From assembly GCA_029204225.1 (NCBI GenBank), contig CM055092.1, positions 22,843,669 through 22,907,668 of the forward strand: a DNA stretch of 64,000 bases, given 5' to 3'. This DNA comes from Diphasiastrum complanatum. Taxonomy: Eukaryota > Streptophyta > Lycopodiopsida > Lycopodiales > Lycopodiaceae. Positions 1 through 12,520 of the stretch are shown here, piece by piece. A model generated the notes under the pieces. The model was given only the letters and a program-made list of their open reading frames with translations. It ran no database searches and had not been told where the DNA came from. The position numbers were made by a program, and so were the translations under genes. The number at the start of each line of letters is the position of its first letter. Positions within the stretch are counted from its first letter, which is position 1.

Positions 1-706
1 TTGAAAAGAAACTATATCACTTAACAACATAATAGCATTATTATATCTAAGTCATGTCTTCCCAAACAATAGAAAGATTTTTAGCGATAGGCCAAGCTCT
101 AATATTATCATATAAGGGCTTGTGCCATGCTGATGGGCAGCAATTGGTCCATATCAATTAGTATTATTTTTAAACAGAGTATGAAAAGCTTATTTCAGCC
201 TAGATTAATTAGATCTCATGACCCTATGTCAAATCTAATCAATGGCACTCAATCTTGATAGCTTTTCCTAGGATTAGCACCAAAAATCACATCAAGAACT
301 CACAAATTGGCTTTTTAGTGATCAAATGAATGTAGTGCATTAAATGCAGGTTCAAAGATGCCCACACATGTGGACATTACATATTTGGATCCCTACCAAA
401 CTTTAAATCAAATTCTCTCACCAAATTGTAGATGCTAGCTCGCCCTCTCAGTGCTAGTTTTTAGTACCAATACCTGCTAAAAATGGATTTGCATTAGATC
501 AATGGCTTATGCTCTTGTACTTGGCTCTGATACCATGTGAAAGTACTGTACTTTAGGACCATAAATGGATCTTAGAAAGATCCACAAGAGTGATTGTATG
601 CTTGCTTAACAATCTATCAAAAAACTAGTCATCAAAAAGTTGATCTAGATTGGCAATTTGACAAACAACAAGCATTAACAATCAAAAGCATTGATCAACA
701 TTGAAA
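1..706 (-). repeat. left arm of a 706-bp inverted repeat (LTR R-U5 plus leader)
   Basis: This stretch is the reverse complement of 52052-52757. By eye I count 4 mismatches and no gaps. It covers the retroelement leader (1-522), the tRNA-Met primer site (523-535) and the first part of the LTR (536-706), all reading on the minus strand. The match stops sharply at 706. On the other side it runs to the window edge, so the true arm may be longer. Confidence 0.93.
523..535 (-). other. tRNA-Met primer binding site (minus strand)
   Basis: The plus strand reads GGCTCTGATACCA, whose complement TGGTATCAGAGCC is the usual primer site of plant copia elements. It abuts the LTR end TGTGAAAG at 536. The element body would therefore lie to the left, outside the window. 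Confidence 0.9.
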
Positions 707-979
707 TCTGAGCCCACACATGTGAACCACAGCCTTCTATACGGCCTATAGACAGAGTTTGAAGTATAAGTCAATTTGGTTTCATTTGGATCACAAAACC
801 TCAATGTACATAGTGAACTAGCTTGAGATTGCCAATGAGCTCCAAAAATAATCTATCTTCTCACTATGGAGAGATGGAATACATAACAAAAGTGACTTCC
901 TTTGTAAAGTTAGGTGAATTTCCAGCATGTAATAAGGAAGCTAACTCAGTCTTTTTTCCTAAAATGAAACCCTAGTCTA
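536..979 (-). repeat. 5' LTR fragment of a minus-strand retroelement, interrupted
   Basis: It starts with TGTGAAAGTACTG directly after the primer site. It is a diverged relative of the complete solo LTR at 53642-54283; both contain the shared tract GGTGAATTTCCAGC. Homology is lost at about 975-979, where another LTR begins, so this copy appears truncated or interrupted there. Confidence 0.7.
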
Positions 980-1795
980 TGTAAAATTTTACACGTGTGG
1001 GATGCCTAATGTGTGTGAATGATCTCCTAAGCAAGCTTATGCACTTATTGATCAATACTAGATTGAATTCCAAGATCTAGATAAAAAACCTAAGGCATAG
1101 AGGCAAAGATAGATGCATGTGTTGATAACCAAAGTACTCTCACCTGTAAGAAAGTTATCCTTGAAAAAACTAAGTAAAATTAAGCTCCTTTCCTCGGGTA
1201 GAGAGAGAATAGAGCAAATTTGGCCTCGGGTAGAGAGAGTGTGTAATGCAAGCAAAATCCACAAAACTCAAGTTTGACTCAAAAACTCAAGATAGATTAC
1301 GATTGAAAAGAGGAGTACATATAAAACTCATGGAGATCCTTCCTTGCATCCTAGTGGACCCCTAATCCTAGCCTCTCTAATGCTATTGAATGAGTGATGC
1401 ATCCATCTTGCAATTCTATTGGACCCTTCATAAAGATAGCTCAATTTTGATTGGACCCTTTGACCAAAGCCAACACTTTGACTTGATCACTCATCAAATT
1501 ACATCTAAACACATGTCACAAGCCTAACTAGCTCGAGTTTCACCTCTTACACTACTTTGGCTTAATAGAGGCATTACATGTGGATTTGACCAATTTGCCA
1601 TCTATGCCAATTTTGGCCCTATCACAACTCTACACCAAGATGCTAGACATAAAAACTTAGGAAACCCCTAAAGCTATGATAGATAACTTCTTATAGCTAT
1701 TTTACACATGTGGGAACATGATCCACGCATGTGAAATATACTCACAAACATAAAGTCATAAAATCACCAAGATAGATTTTTGACTATTTTTCACA
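980..1795 (-). repeat. 3' LTR (minus strand), family of 25470-26299
   Basis: It begins TGTAAAATTTTACACG and ends TATTTTTCACA. It is related along its length to the LTR at 25470-26299, sharing for example a CTCATGGAGATCC tract and an end of the form GATAGATTTTTGAC. On its right is CTCCTCAAAAACTAG, which on the minus strand is a short polypurine stretch ending GAGGAG just before the LTR. This is therefore a 3' LTR and its body should lie to the right. Confidence 0.7.
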
Positions 1796-2716
1796 CTCCT
1801 CAAAAACTAGCTTGGTAAGATCAAGGAGTTGTGAAACTTTTTTAGTGGATCCTTTTGTATGTATATGAAGTAAAAAACCAGCAAAAGGATCCATCATAGC
1901 AGCACGTCACCAGATCCATGATAAGATCTCTTTGGTAGAAATCTCTTGCCGATATCTTTGAAGAGTACTCCACCAATTTGCCACTAATTCAATGTGCCTC
2001 CTCCATGCTTGATGATGATCTTTGATTTGAAATTTGAACTTGCATGAAGATGGCTGCACCATAGACATGGAAATCCGAGGCTTCCATGCCTCATAAATTT
2101 CACAAAAATCATAGAGATCAAGATCATAAGATGAGCAAAAGTGTAGATCTTCAAGATTAAGCATACTAGCTTGATTAGTCCACATGTTGTTACTTCATTT
2201 TTATAATGCTCATGTTTTAATAATGTGATGTACTCACTCAAACTGTGATACAATGAGACAAAGCCATGTACGGAATTTGTCAAATAATGGATCTTGGAGG
2301 TTCTCATTACCTCTTGGTGATAAAATAATGGAGCAACCAAGTTATTATATTTCTATGCCAAGAAAGTAATGTAGATTCTATGCATAAGAAGTTTTCATTT
2401 TGTAATCCCATGAATTATTGTAAAATTGATATAAGTGATAGTGAAACATACTATATTGTGAAAAATGCAAATACTAGCATGATTGAGACCATATATGTAC
2501 ATAGGATAATTCCAAATGTGTGGAAGTTGTTTCCTCATGTGAAATATAGGCCTAGGTTGGCTAGTACATAATCTCAAAGGCAATAAGGCAAATAGTCAAG
2601 TTTCCAAGTGAGAATCAATTTTCCTCAATTGTAGCTTTTTTTGACTTGGTGCGAATTGATTAGTTGGCTATAGATTTCTATGAGACTTTATGAGGGGAAA
2701 AATGACAAGTCATTTG
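1796..2716 (-). other. internal remnant of an LTR element, no coding frame
   Basis: This stretch starts with the polypurine tract of the LTR at 980-1795 and holds no frame I can assign. The part around 1975-2110 (plus strand) resembles 59260-59360, next to another 3' LTR. It is therefore probably the non-coding 3' internal region of this retroelement group. Short frames here lack recognisable motifs. Confidence 0.45.
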
Positions 2717-3695
2717 TGTTGGAAAGAGGTGTGTAAAAGGTAGGTCGAATAGAATTGAATAAAAGAAATTCGAATGACAAGAATTAAAACTTATTGTGCG
2801 CAGTGGAATAAACTATCTTCCTCTTTCTCTATGCATGACGTAGGCCTATCAATTCCGAACAAAACAATAGTGATAGAAATCACGTTCGATCTTATAGTAA
2901 CTAACCTTGAAATCATTAGTACTACAATGATTACATAGCCAAACATTAAGCATTGAATTATCAGACAAATAATCTGTCGTGAAGAATTACAGAAATGCAT
3001 ATATTCTGAGACGAACCTGAATGCAATAAGAAGATAGTATTGATCCACTATGAAAATGAAACATATGTAAATGAGTACAACAAGTTAAGGATAAAAGTCG
3101 CATACTCTGAGGCATCTCTGAACGGCTAAATATAAGTTTGGATTAAGCACTTTCGCTAATAAGCAGTAAGCGCAATAGCAAACTCTAAATCAACTCTAAA
3201 GAACTGAGCTAGAATGTTCAAGAGAGTTTAAGCTCACAGGCTTGAGAGAGAGAGAGAGAGAGCTAATTATTCAATACTTGCTGATCTCTTAATCACATTA
3301 TTCAAATGTAGAAATATGACAACTATTTATACTTAAGTCAATGCGGCAACGTCCAATAGTAGGACAACTAATTAGGTCGCAATCATAATGGATGGTGAGC
3401 TGGCATAAATTAAAAAATGTGTTGGCATCCATCTAGTTGAATCTTTCTTGCTAAATGGTTAGGTCAGGTCTGTAGCTTTTAAGACAAACGATAAACTGTC
3501 TTTCACCCGACAAGATTCATCGGACCATGCCCGATAAAGATTGTCGGAATATGTCCGATATGTCAGAGCCACCTGTGAGCCTTTTCCGAGTAGTTTTGCA
3601 GACTGTGTAGAAACACGAAGGAAACTGCAGGTCTAGATAAAAGTTGGACGGAGATTAAAATGTTGATTAGTCGATTAGTAGGAGAATAATCCAAC
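2717..3695 (-). repeat. 3' LTR of copia A
   Basis: The left end TGTTGGAAAGAGG and right end ATAATCCAAC are the expected near-inverted LTR ends (TGTTGG/CCAACA), with the last base pair lost on the right. On the minus strand the LTR follows TAAGGGGGAGG, the polypurine tract, which directly follows the copia stop codon. The far end (minus-strand ACACACCTCTTTCCAACA) matches the end of the copia D LTR at 51853, so A and D are one family. A short (GA)n run lies near 3243-3260. Confidence 0.82.
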
Positions 3696-3702
3696 CTCCC
3701 CC

Positions 3703-5716
3703 TTAATATGAATCGATGAATGCCTTGACCTTAAAATTTAGTTCTGCACAAAACTTTCTGTGTGAATCCAAGCTTAATGCTTTGGTAAAAATATCAGTTG
3801 TCATATCTTGTGTTCGACAATACTGCAATCTGACCTCTTTGTCGAGAACTTTGCTTCTGACATAGTGATACTTGAGTTCAATGTGCTTACTCCTAGAATA
3901 AAATCTAGGGTTGACTGACAAGGCGATGGCACTTTGATTATCATATAATAATAATGTCGGAGTATATTGGTTCAGACTAATATCTGAAAGTAAGTTTCTC
4001 AACCAAATTGCTTCATTTGTAGCTTGTAAGACTGTGATATACTCTGATTCTATAGAAGATAGAGCTATCGAAGATTGCTTGCGACTATTCCAAGAAATTG
4101 GACCATTGTTGAGGAAGAATGTAAATCCAGAAGTGGATTTACGAGTGTCTACGTCACCTGCCCAACTTGCATCTGTGTAACCACTGAGTAAATTGAGTTT
4201 GTCGTTGTCGACTGCTCCATAACAAGTGCAAAAGTCCATAGTAGCTCGAAGATATCTCATGACTCTGATACGAGTCTTCCAATCCTTAAGGAGCTGACTG
4301 CAAAAGCTATGTCTGGCCTGGTACATATCATTGCGTACATAAGAGATCCTATTACCGAATGATAAGGATACTCACGCATCTGCTCCTTCTCTTCGATTGT
4401 TCGGGGACATTGGTCTTTTGACAATTTGAGACCTGGTTCCATTAGTGAGAGAGCTAACTTGCAATTAACCAGATTATATCTGACTAACATATTGATGTAC
4501 CTCTGTTGAGTAATGTAGATCAACTTTTGATTTTTGTCTCTGTGGATTTGAATACCAAGGCAGAAATGAGCTTTGCCCAGATCGGTTATGTCGAATTCAG
4601 AAGATAGCATTGTCTTGCCTTCTTTTATCATATCAATACTGTTGCCGAAAGGCAATTTGTCATCCATGTATAAAGTGATAATGATAAAAGACTACTGCAT
4701 TGTCTTGAAGTAAACATTCAAATATGAAGAGCTTGGTGTGTAGCCGTGATCAATAAGGAAAATATTAATCCTTTGAAACCATGCTCGAGTAGATTGCTTC
4801 AAGCCATAACGTGCTTTATGGAGTTTACACACATGATTGTGTTTACCTTCGATAATATAACCTTCGAGTTGCACTGTGTAAATGTGTTCTTTGATACTCC
4901 ATTGAGATATGTTGTATGTACATCCATTTGATGTACTTCCAAATCTACTGTAGCAGCAAACGACAATAAAAGTTGAATAGAAGGGTGCTTGACTACTGGA
5001 CTGAAGGTCTCAGTGTAATCGACGTTGTATACCTGAGAAAATCCTCTCAACAAGTCGGGATTTTCTTTTATCGATGCTTCTGTCTGCTTTGTATTTGACT
5101 TTGAAAATCCATTTGCAATCAACTACATTTCTGCTAGCAGGTAATTTGACAATTGTCCATGTCTGGTTCTTGATAAGAGATGAATACTCTTTATCCATAG
5201 CTTCTTTCCAGAGATCGGAATCGGGTTGATTGAGTGCCTCTAAAACAGTCGTCGGCTCCTGAACAAGGTAGAATGCAGACTCGTCAATATACCTGATAAG
5301 TGGTCTGCTACTTCTTGGTGATCTTTTGGGGAATAGAGGAAGTTGATCATTTTCATCATACTGTAGTTGCTGAATTGCAACATCATCATCTTCGGATTCA
5401 CCATTAATATGTTGTTCGTTGAGAGTAAATGAGCTTGGACCTTCAATGGGAATAATCGATTCAGTAACCTCGAAGTTCAATATGTCAGACGAGTCAGACA
5501 AGTTGGCTACATGGGCTTGGACTTTTCTCTTGAGGTCGATATACTGATCTTCAATGAGGATGACATCCCGTCTAGTGAATATCTTCGACTTGATAGGATC
5601 GAACAACTTGTAAGCTTGATCTGAAGTAGTGTAGCTGATGAAAATACATTTGATACTCTAGAAGTTGAGTTTGTTTCTGAGATTATGAGGAATCTGTGCA
5701 TAAGCAGTACATCCAA
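3703..5716 (-). pseudogene. copia A reverse transcriptase and RNase H, broken
   Basis: This is the C-terminal half of a Ty1/copia polyprotein. RNase H is clear in 3703-4326: SGYTDASWAGD, KSTSGFTFFL, SSIESEY, YDNQSAIAL and SKHIELKYHYV appear in the usual order. RT is spread over three overlapping frames (4257-4667, 4692-5122, 5010-5606). It includes a YMDD-like core (MDDKLPFGNS, normally YVDDLLL), a KARYGLKQS tract and the start of RT with NRTW-like NQTWTIVKLP and CKWIFKVKYK. At least three frame changes separate them, so no polyprotein can be made. The stop codon is followed at once by the polypurine tract. It is close in sequence to copia C and D. Confidence 0.9.
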
Positions 5717-6991
5717 AAACTCATAAGTTGAATAAAGAAGGTTTGGTACCTGTCAAAACTTTGAATATTTTGTCTGAGAGACCTTTAGTAGGACATCTGT
5801 TCTAAATATAGGTTGTTATTGAAATAGCTTCAGCCTAGAAGGACTTTGGAAGTGTCGCATGTGATAACATGCACTTTGTCAATTCAACTAAAGGTCTGTT
5901 CTTTCTCTCAGCAAGACCATTTGACTGAGGCAAATAGGAGGTAATGTATTGTTGTTCAATGTCGTTGTTAAGCCAATACTCGTTGAATTCAGTGGAGATG
6001 TATTCTCCCTCGTTGTCGGATCTCAGTTCTTTGATTCGTTTACTAGTTTGATTTTTTGCATGCTCTTTGAATTGTCTGAACTTGATGAAAGCCTCCGATT
6101 TATGTTTAATGAAGTAAACAACTATTCTTCTGAAAAATTTTCAATAAAGATAATAACATACTTTGCATCTAACAATGAAGGAGTTTGCATAGGTCCACAT
6201 ATATCTGAATGAACAACATCTAATAGACCTTTTGCTGCATGCTTGTGACTCGATCTAAAAAGAATCCCAGTTTGCTTTCCATGGATGCAGCTATGACAGA
6301 TATAGAGATCGACTTTGCCAGAAGGATAGTCGAGATCAAGTGCAAGGGATTGTCTGGACATGTTCGATGTAGATGAATAATTCAAGTGTCTTAAGTGATG
6401 ATGCCATAGTAATGCTTTATTGACAAGAACAGAGGGTTTCAAGGCTTGACTAGAATCAGAATAACAATGTGCCAATCTATATAAGTATCCATGTCTCTTG
6501 CCGAGTGCAAGGATCTTAATATTCCTATCGATAATTTTACATTGATCAGAATCAAACTCCACCTTATGACCTAAATATGTAATTCTACTTATTGATAATA
6601 GATTGGTAGTGAGTTTAGGAACATACAAGACTTTTGACAGTAGTTTGAATTGATCATGCTGGAATCTTAATCTTACAATACCTTCACCTTTGATAGTGTG
6701 AGTGCTATCATCACCAAGATGAACATACTTCTTTGTGCTGTAAGGCGTATAAGAATGAAAAATCTCACGATGATTGGTCATATGTTGAGTAGCTCTAGAA
6801 TTCAAAAACCATGAATCATTCAAATTCACGTATTTGTCTTTGACCATAAAAGCGCCTTCATCTATTTTGACTTCAAGAAATGCTGTAACTGTATTTGCTT
6901 GTTGATCAGGTTGCATGGCTGCATTCTTTGCTTTGAGAATTCGACAATCCTGGATCTCATGGACATTGCGTTTGCAATACCTGCAAAACAT
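5717..6991 (-). pseudogene. copia A protease and integrase, broken
   Basis: The open stretch 6122-6991 holds the pre-integrase and integrase start: the zinc-binding HHLRHLNYSS and CHSCIHGKQ segments, then VVHSDICGPM with the first catalytic Asp. The catalytic continuation (LRSDN-GEY and AERKN) lies in other frames at 5900-6060, so the gene is frameshifted. The aspartic protease site, normally DSGAT, reads NSRATQHMT, so its active Asp and Gly are lost. The N-terminal zinc knuckle is partly kept (CRYCKRNVHEIQDC). Confidence 0.88.
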
Positions 6992-7581
6992 CTTCTTCTT
7001 TGACGAATGTGGATTCGATGATTGTTCTTGACCTTGAGTCTATTTTTCATTCAATGTAGACTACTTGGAGCTTTTCTGCTTCTGTCGTTTCAAACTCTTG
7101 TTGACATATAGAGCATGAGACGAAGAGGTAGACAAAGTGTCTTGACTTCTTCGATTATCTTCTTGTAGCAACATAGTGATAACTCTAGTAAGAGTTAAAT
7201 CTGAGTGTGTCACGATGATTATCACCCAGATCTCATATGTAGAGGGCAGGCTTGAAAGCAATGTTATAATTGCGTCTTGATCATCTATGACTGATCCGAC
7301 AGCGGCCATTTGTTGCAAGAGATTCTTAAACTGGTTAATATGATTATGAAGAGAATCATTATTCGACATCTTGAGTGTGAGAATTTTCTTCAAAGATGTA
7401 ACTTGGTAGTTACGTCTCTCACATCATATAGTGAGCTCAGAATGTCCCTAACTTCTTTCAAAGTTTTGGCTTCAGTTATGTGGCCAATTTGGGTATCTGC
7501 TATATTGAGGATAATAAGTGCGAAAGCTTTACCATCCTTCGCTTTCCATTTCGAGTCTTCTGTGTCGTCTTCAGGCTTCAC
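6992..7581 (-). pseudogene. copia A gag, N-terminally truncated
   Basis: Frames 7390-7581 and 7061-7393 read as copia capsid (UBN2-like) with motifs KPEDDTEDSKWKAKDGKA, LSSLYDVRD, KKILTLKMSN and LLSSLPSTYEIW. The join between the frames falls inside the HLKKIL segment. The first part of a normal gag is missing. Homology ends at about 7581, where unrelated sequence begins. No 5' LTR or primer site follows, so the element is 5' truncated. Confidence 0.82.
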
Positions 7582-9991
7582 TTCAATACCTGTAACAAGG
7601 ATCCTTTGGCATGGATTTGATTAGAAAACCAGCCAATAAACCTGATATTCCAGCAAAATCACCATAGCCATGACAAGACTTCCTTGATTGAAAACCATTT
7701 TCAAGCACCAAGAAGAGCTTTCCACCATTTGAGCACTTTTGCCATTGATTTCTTCCATCCTTGAAGAACATGATTGATCCCAAAGCGCCTCCTCCTTGAA
7801 AATAGCTACAACTCCATGAGGAAATCAAGATTCTTTCTTGATTCATAAGGATCACAAAGATCCATCATCATGTTACCAAGATCTTGAGAATTAGACATAT
7901 CAAGACTGGCAAGACTATGCATGCTAAAATAACAAAGATTTTGCATCATTTATTTATGCTTGATTTCCATTATACTCTCAGATCTAAAGAGTCTAAATAC
8001 ATAATTATGGATATAAGTGTCCTTGGAGGATGATATACTTATTCTCATAATGTCCTCACAACATGGAAAAACACCATCATCCAACAAATGGATGAATTGA
8101 CCAATCCTACTTGCATAAATCCAAGAGCATGTAGATAGATATTCCAAACAAAGACTAATGAAATGCTATCTAATGGAGAATAAAAATGTGCTAGATTTTC
8201 TTATCACTTGACTAGCTTGAGAGAAACACACAATTTTGATCAAATCTCTTAAGAACCAAATGAATGGGGATGTATCTCATATGTGGTATGAGCACTCCAC
8301 ACAGAAAAAGTACCTATTGATCCCAAAAATCATGCAAACATAGCTCTCATTGAAGAATTTGAAGCTATGAACCAATTGTAGTGGGCTATTTCCTATCCTA
8401 GCCTCAACCCTAGATCCAAGCTCACAAGCATCAAGGAGACGAGGTTAGTTGTCAAGCGGAGGTTCATTCCCATGAGAGCGATAGTGTATTCCAAAATTCA
8501 GAATGTGGATACTAACATTAAGATCCATTAACACTAAGCATTAACACTAGATCCATTAACACTACAACCATTAACCCTATTCTACAATGATAGAAACTTG
8601 CCCCTCTCTCTCCTCTTCTCTCTCATAAAAAGCATAAGAACATTCAATCCCAATAAACATCAAATCCAAAAAATAGCAAATACAAATAAAGCATGAGAGA
8701 TGGAGGAAAAGAGATAGAGAGGAAGGACATTCTTGATCCATTCCATAAGAGGGCCAACCTGCTTGTATTGAAATGAAGAGAGAACATGTACAATGATTTG
8801 AATTAACCACTTATATAATGGATTGAGGGCCTAGGCGCCCCAATTACTATGTGCTTATGGTTCGATGAAGGCTGGGTTCCTGAGGATATCCCTATGGTTG
8901 CAAGGGCAGCTTCAGTAACATGCACCTTGTGAATAGTTGTTTGGTAGGTGATATAGAATTTGGACTTCATCTCTGTCCAGGTGCTAAATGCCACTGTAAT
9001 AAATTCCATGTTTATTTTACTCAAAAAGGTGCGCTTGTGGATCTCCATTGTTGTGAGCAGAGGACTCAACAAGGGTCATCCATTGAGCCACCATGCTTGT
9101 GCTAGGAAGAATCATGATGTCCGTTGTAGTTGAAACACCATAAATGACATAACGAGGAGACTGACTAGTAATGGTAGAAGACATGAAGGCAAAAAGCTGA
9201 GTGTAAATAGCGCAAGAGTGTATCAGAACACTGTATGAAAGTTTTGGTTGCTAGAAAATTTTGCAAGAGCTTCGCTAGCACAAGTGAGAAATGACATCGA
9301 ATTCAACCCTTTTATAGGTGAATTTGGAGGGTCCATTAGACAAAGTGCTAATTTGGCTCATCAATTCTGGATAAAAATTTGCAAGCAGGTTCAGTACTGT
9401 GTAAATAGCTTCTTGAATTCTTGACGAATGTTTTTGAACATCTGAAGTGAACTGATGAAGGTTCTGAAGGTCTAGCAAAGGATGTTCATTCACCTAAGAA
9501 TCTCCTTCCCTTAGGTACTGTAATTGATGAAGAATTTCAAGATCTGGACCTATGTACAACCTAATTTTGGCATTCTGAATCCATCTGACAGGTCGACGAA
9601 GGTTCCTAAGGAGTGTAACATGCCTAGCGAAGGTTCCCAAAATGAAAAGCTTCAGAACATTCGTCTGATTTCAAAACAAATATTTTGTACTACAAAATAA
9701 CCTTCGCCCAACTCAGTGTGAGTAAATCTGAGGTGGATTTATGATCTGGCAATTCGATGAAGGGTTTTAAGATCTACTATTCAAGATTTGACTCAAAAAA
9801 TAATTTTATAAATCATTTTTCATCAAAAAATCAACTTTTGAAAATACTTTCCTTCAACATTTTCTGATCCTCATGACTTTATTGACTTTTGCTTCATTCT
9901 TTTTTTTTTTTTTTGGTCTTTTCCAAAAAGAATCGACAAGTAATGTAAAACAAAAAATTGTAAAACAACTAAAGTAAAAATGACAAGGCTG
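7582..9991. other. unassigned repeat-derived DNA, no gene seen
   Basis: No frame here carries a recognisable motif. The stretch 9100-9780 has repeated GAAGGTT/CTTCG words and precedes the 3' end of a gypsy integrase, so it may be that element's 3' region or LTR. A T-run lies at 9900-9914. Several 60-90 codon frames (for example 7583-7855, minus) were read and not accepted. Confidence 0.5.
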
Positions 9992-11250
9992 TCAAAACTT
10001 TCGTAGTCGGCTGCCATTCACTGGAGTATTAAATCGTTTTCCATCCAAATGTTCCAAAATAACTGTTCCATATTTCAATATTTTTTTCTCTTGTAAGGTC
10101 CTTCACCTGTAAGCTTCAATTTGCCTTTGATCAATTTCATCTTATACATCAGTGCTAGATCTCCTTCCTTCATATCTGTTTTGTGTAAGCGGCGATCGTG
10201 CCATGCCTTGTGTCGAGCTTTCTCTATTGCTAATGCATGTACTGCCATCAATATGGCTTCACATAATTTATGTAAAGCCTCATGACTCATTTGTAAGTAT
10301 TTTGAATCATCCAATCATTCGATTGCTGCTATACGTAAGGATGGTACTAAAAATTCAATCGGCATCACTACATCTTGACCATAAACCAGTTGAAACAGTG
10401 TCTGATTTGTACTAGCTTTGTAAGCAGTTCTGAATGGCCATAATGTTGCATAGAGTTTATGTTCCCAATCAGAACAACTTGCTTCAACCATTTTTGTCAT
10501 GTCCATTACCCCTGGAATACGGAGTACTAAACCAGTGTATAATGAAAAAGTCTTCCAACAAACACTTTATTGTTTCATTGACAAAGTGTGTTCCATGATT
10601 GAATATAGTTTTTGGTATCCTTATGAAGTGTCAGCCACCAACACCCTGATTGTAAAAGTTTGCGAACAGTGATATCTGTTGGAAAATGTCCATCTCCCAT
10701 CCCACCATGTGAAAACATGATTAGTTCAGGTACTTTGTGAGGCAACACACATCTTTTCAAAATATCATCCATTCCTCGTCGATACAATTGGCCCGCAATC
10801 AAATGATAAGGTTGTGCCTGAAGAATCAATTATTTCTTTTGTACTTTCATTAGAGAGGCGTAAGGTTGACCTAACATCAGATATTCAACAATATCTGCCG
10901 CCCACTCAGGTACGGCTTCAACATAAAACAATGTAACATCTGGTAGTTCATCATCCACTTCACTATTAACTAGTGCTGATTCAATTCTTAAAACATGGTC
11001 AGCGAGAATGCTTCCAATGCCTTAGTTGTCCAAATAGGTATAATAGTCAACTTGTCTATAGGTCTTGCTAAATCTCCAAGAATAAAATGAATATTTGATA
11101 ATAATTTGCATGACCCATAAAAATGTAGACTCCTCGAATTGTTCCTAGTGGCGGTAACTCAACAATGACTTTGATTTTGGAATAATCTGTAGCAATGCCA
11201 TGTCTGATATCACATGTCCTGATAGATCAATACTATGCTTCAAAAAGCAC
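9992..11250 (-). pseudogene. Ty3/gypsy integrase and RNase H remnant
   Basis: This is minus-strand gypsy pol in several frames. 10575-10829 is the zinc-binding N-terminal part (RRGMDDILKRCVLP, then GDGHFPTDITVRKLL). 10315-10506 is the end of the catalytic core (YATLWPFRTAYKAS, LVYGQDVVMPIE). 10075-10314 is the C-terminal domain (RHKAWHDRRLHK, EGDLALMYK). The last segment ends at a TGA at 9992-9994 after a frame change in a T-run near 10080. The stretch 10830-11250 reads as RNase H-linker fragments with many stops (VEAVPEWAADIVEYL). The gene continues at 12521 beyond a nested LTR. Confidence 0.85.
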
Positions 11251-11497
11251 AAAAAATGAACTAGTATTGTGATTTTGGGACCAACAAACACAAAGTAACT
11301 TGAATTGAAAGTTGCTGTGTGGTTTCACATGTGTGAAAAGTACATACACAGCCTCCAAGTCATTTTGATCCAAATGATTACAAGCTATCACTCTAGAAGA
11401 ACTCGCCCTCACTAGTATTGGCCAAAAACAAATTTTGTCAATGATCTTTACAAGATTTATGATTCAATGATCACTCTCTTACTTAGCTCTGATACCA
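11251..11497 (-). other. leader and primer site of a nested retroelement fragment
   Basis: This sequence lies between the gypsy RNase H remnant and the LTR start at 11498. GCTCTGATACCA at 11486-11497 is the complement of a tRNA-Met primer site. The left limit is approximate. Only leader is present; no gag or pol follows, so the fragment lacks a body. Confidence 0.65.
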
Positions 11498-11700
11498 TGA
11501 TAAATTTTACAGTTTTTAGGACAATAATGATTGTACTTTACAAGCTATCACTCTAGAAGAACTCGCCCTCACTAGTATTGGCCAAAAACAAATTTTGCCA
11601 ATGATCTTTACAAGATTTATGATTTAATGATCACTCTCTTACTTAGCTCTAATACCATGATAAATTTTATAGTCTTTAGGACAATAATTATTGTACTTTA
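11381..11700. repeat. 160-bp tandem duplication across the primer site and LTR start
   Basis: 11381-11540 and 11541-11700 are direct copies, both starting CAAGCTATCACTCTAGAAG and ending TTGTACTTTA. By eye there are about seven differences. Each copy holds a primer site and the first ~43 bp of the LTR; in the second copy the primer site is damaged (CTCTAATACCA). It is therefore a duplication of the leader-LTR junction after or during insertion. Confidence 0.92.
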
Positions 11701-12520
11701 CAATCATAGAGAGCTATTGGTTGCTTAATCAATGAATCTATCAAGTTCTACACATTAGATCTTGATCTAGATTCACTACACTTGGATTTAAGCAAGAGCA
11801 ATGGATCAACACATCATTTTTTAGTGAGAGCAGCCTCACACGTGTCAAGTATTGTCCATTGTACGGCTTGCACCTGAAACAACAAGTACAATGATATTAG
11901 ATAGCAATCATACATAAAAATCACAAGACAAATGACTAGAAACCTCACAAAAGTGTAGAGTGCAAAAGTCTCATCAATCTTCTTAGAAAAATGATGATCC
12001 TTTTATGGATCAAGTACATCCATGAGTTTGGTACAATCCAGCAGGCCTTCACACATGTGAAGAGTGCCACATCACTCAGATCTATCCATTTGATCCATCC
12101 TTGATCCTTATCCAATAGTTGACCTTCTAGAATATGACTAAAATCCAAAAAGCTAGTCTCCTAGAATATACGAATATTCCCTACAAAATAGGATCTAAGA
12201 AAAATGGTCAACTCTTATCTTCTAGTACTCTATACACACGTGTGAACATCCACTTGCCATGTGGGAGCATTTACTCATGCACATGCAAGGAAAAGCTAAT
12301 TTGTAGGTGACTAGTCAACTTGACTAAAAACTAGTCATTTCATGTTCACACTAACTAGAATGATACAAAATCATTTGGATATATACAAACATGAAAAGTA
12401 CATCCTTTCACATGTGGGAACAGGCTCCACACGTGTGAAATCAGATCATCAACATATTCTAATGTTTGATCAATATTTACATGAACCAATGTCAAGTGAG
12501 AAGTCACAATTTTCAACATG
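11498..12520 (-). repeat. copia-type LTR nested in gypsy pol
   Basis: It starts TGATAAATTTTACAG after the primer site and ends about TTTTCAACA at 12520, where the gypsy RT resumes. It has the CACATGTG/CACACGTG-rich character of the other LTRs in the window, with examples at 12055, 12415 and 12433. The right limit is inferred from where RT homology starts. Confidence 0.65.

Noticed and set aside
8577-9493. Several 65-90 codon frames
   Set aside because: No motif, no splice context, and low-complexity AT-rich composition; likely chance.
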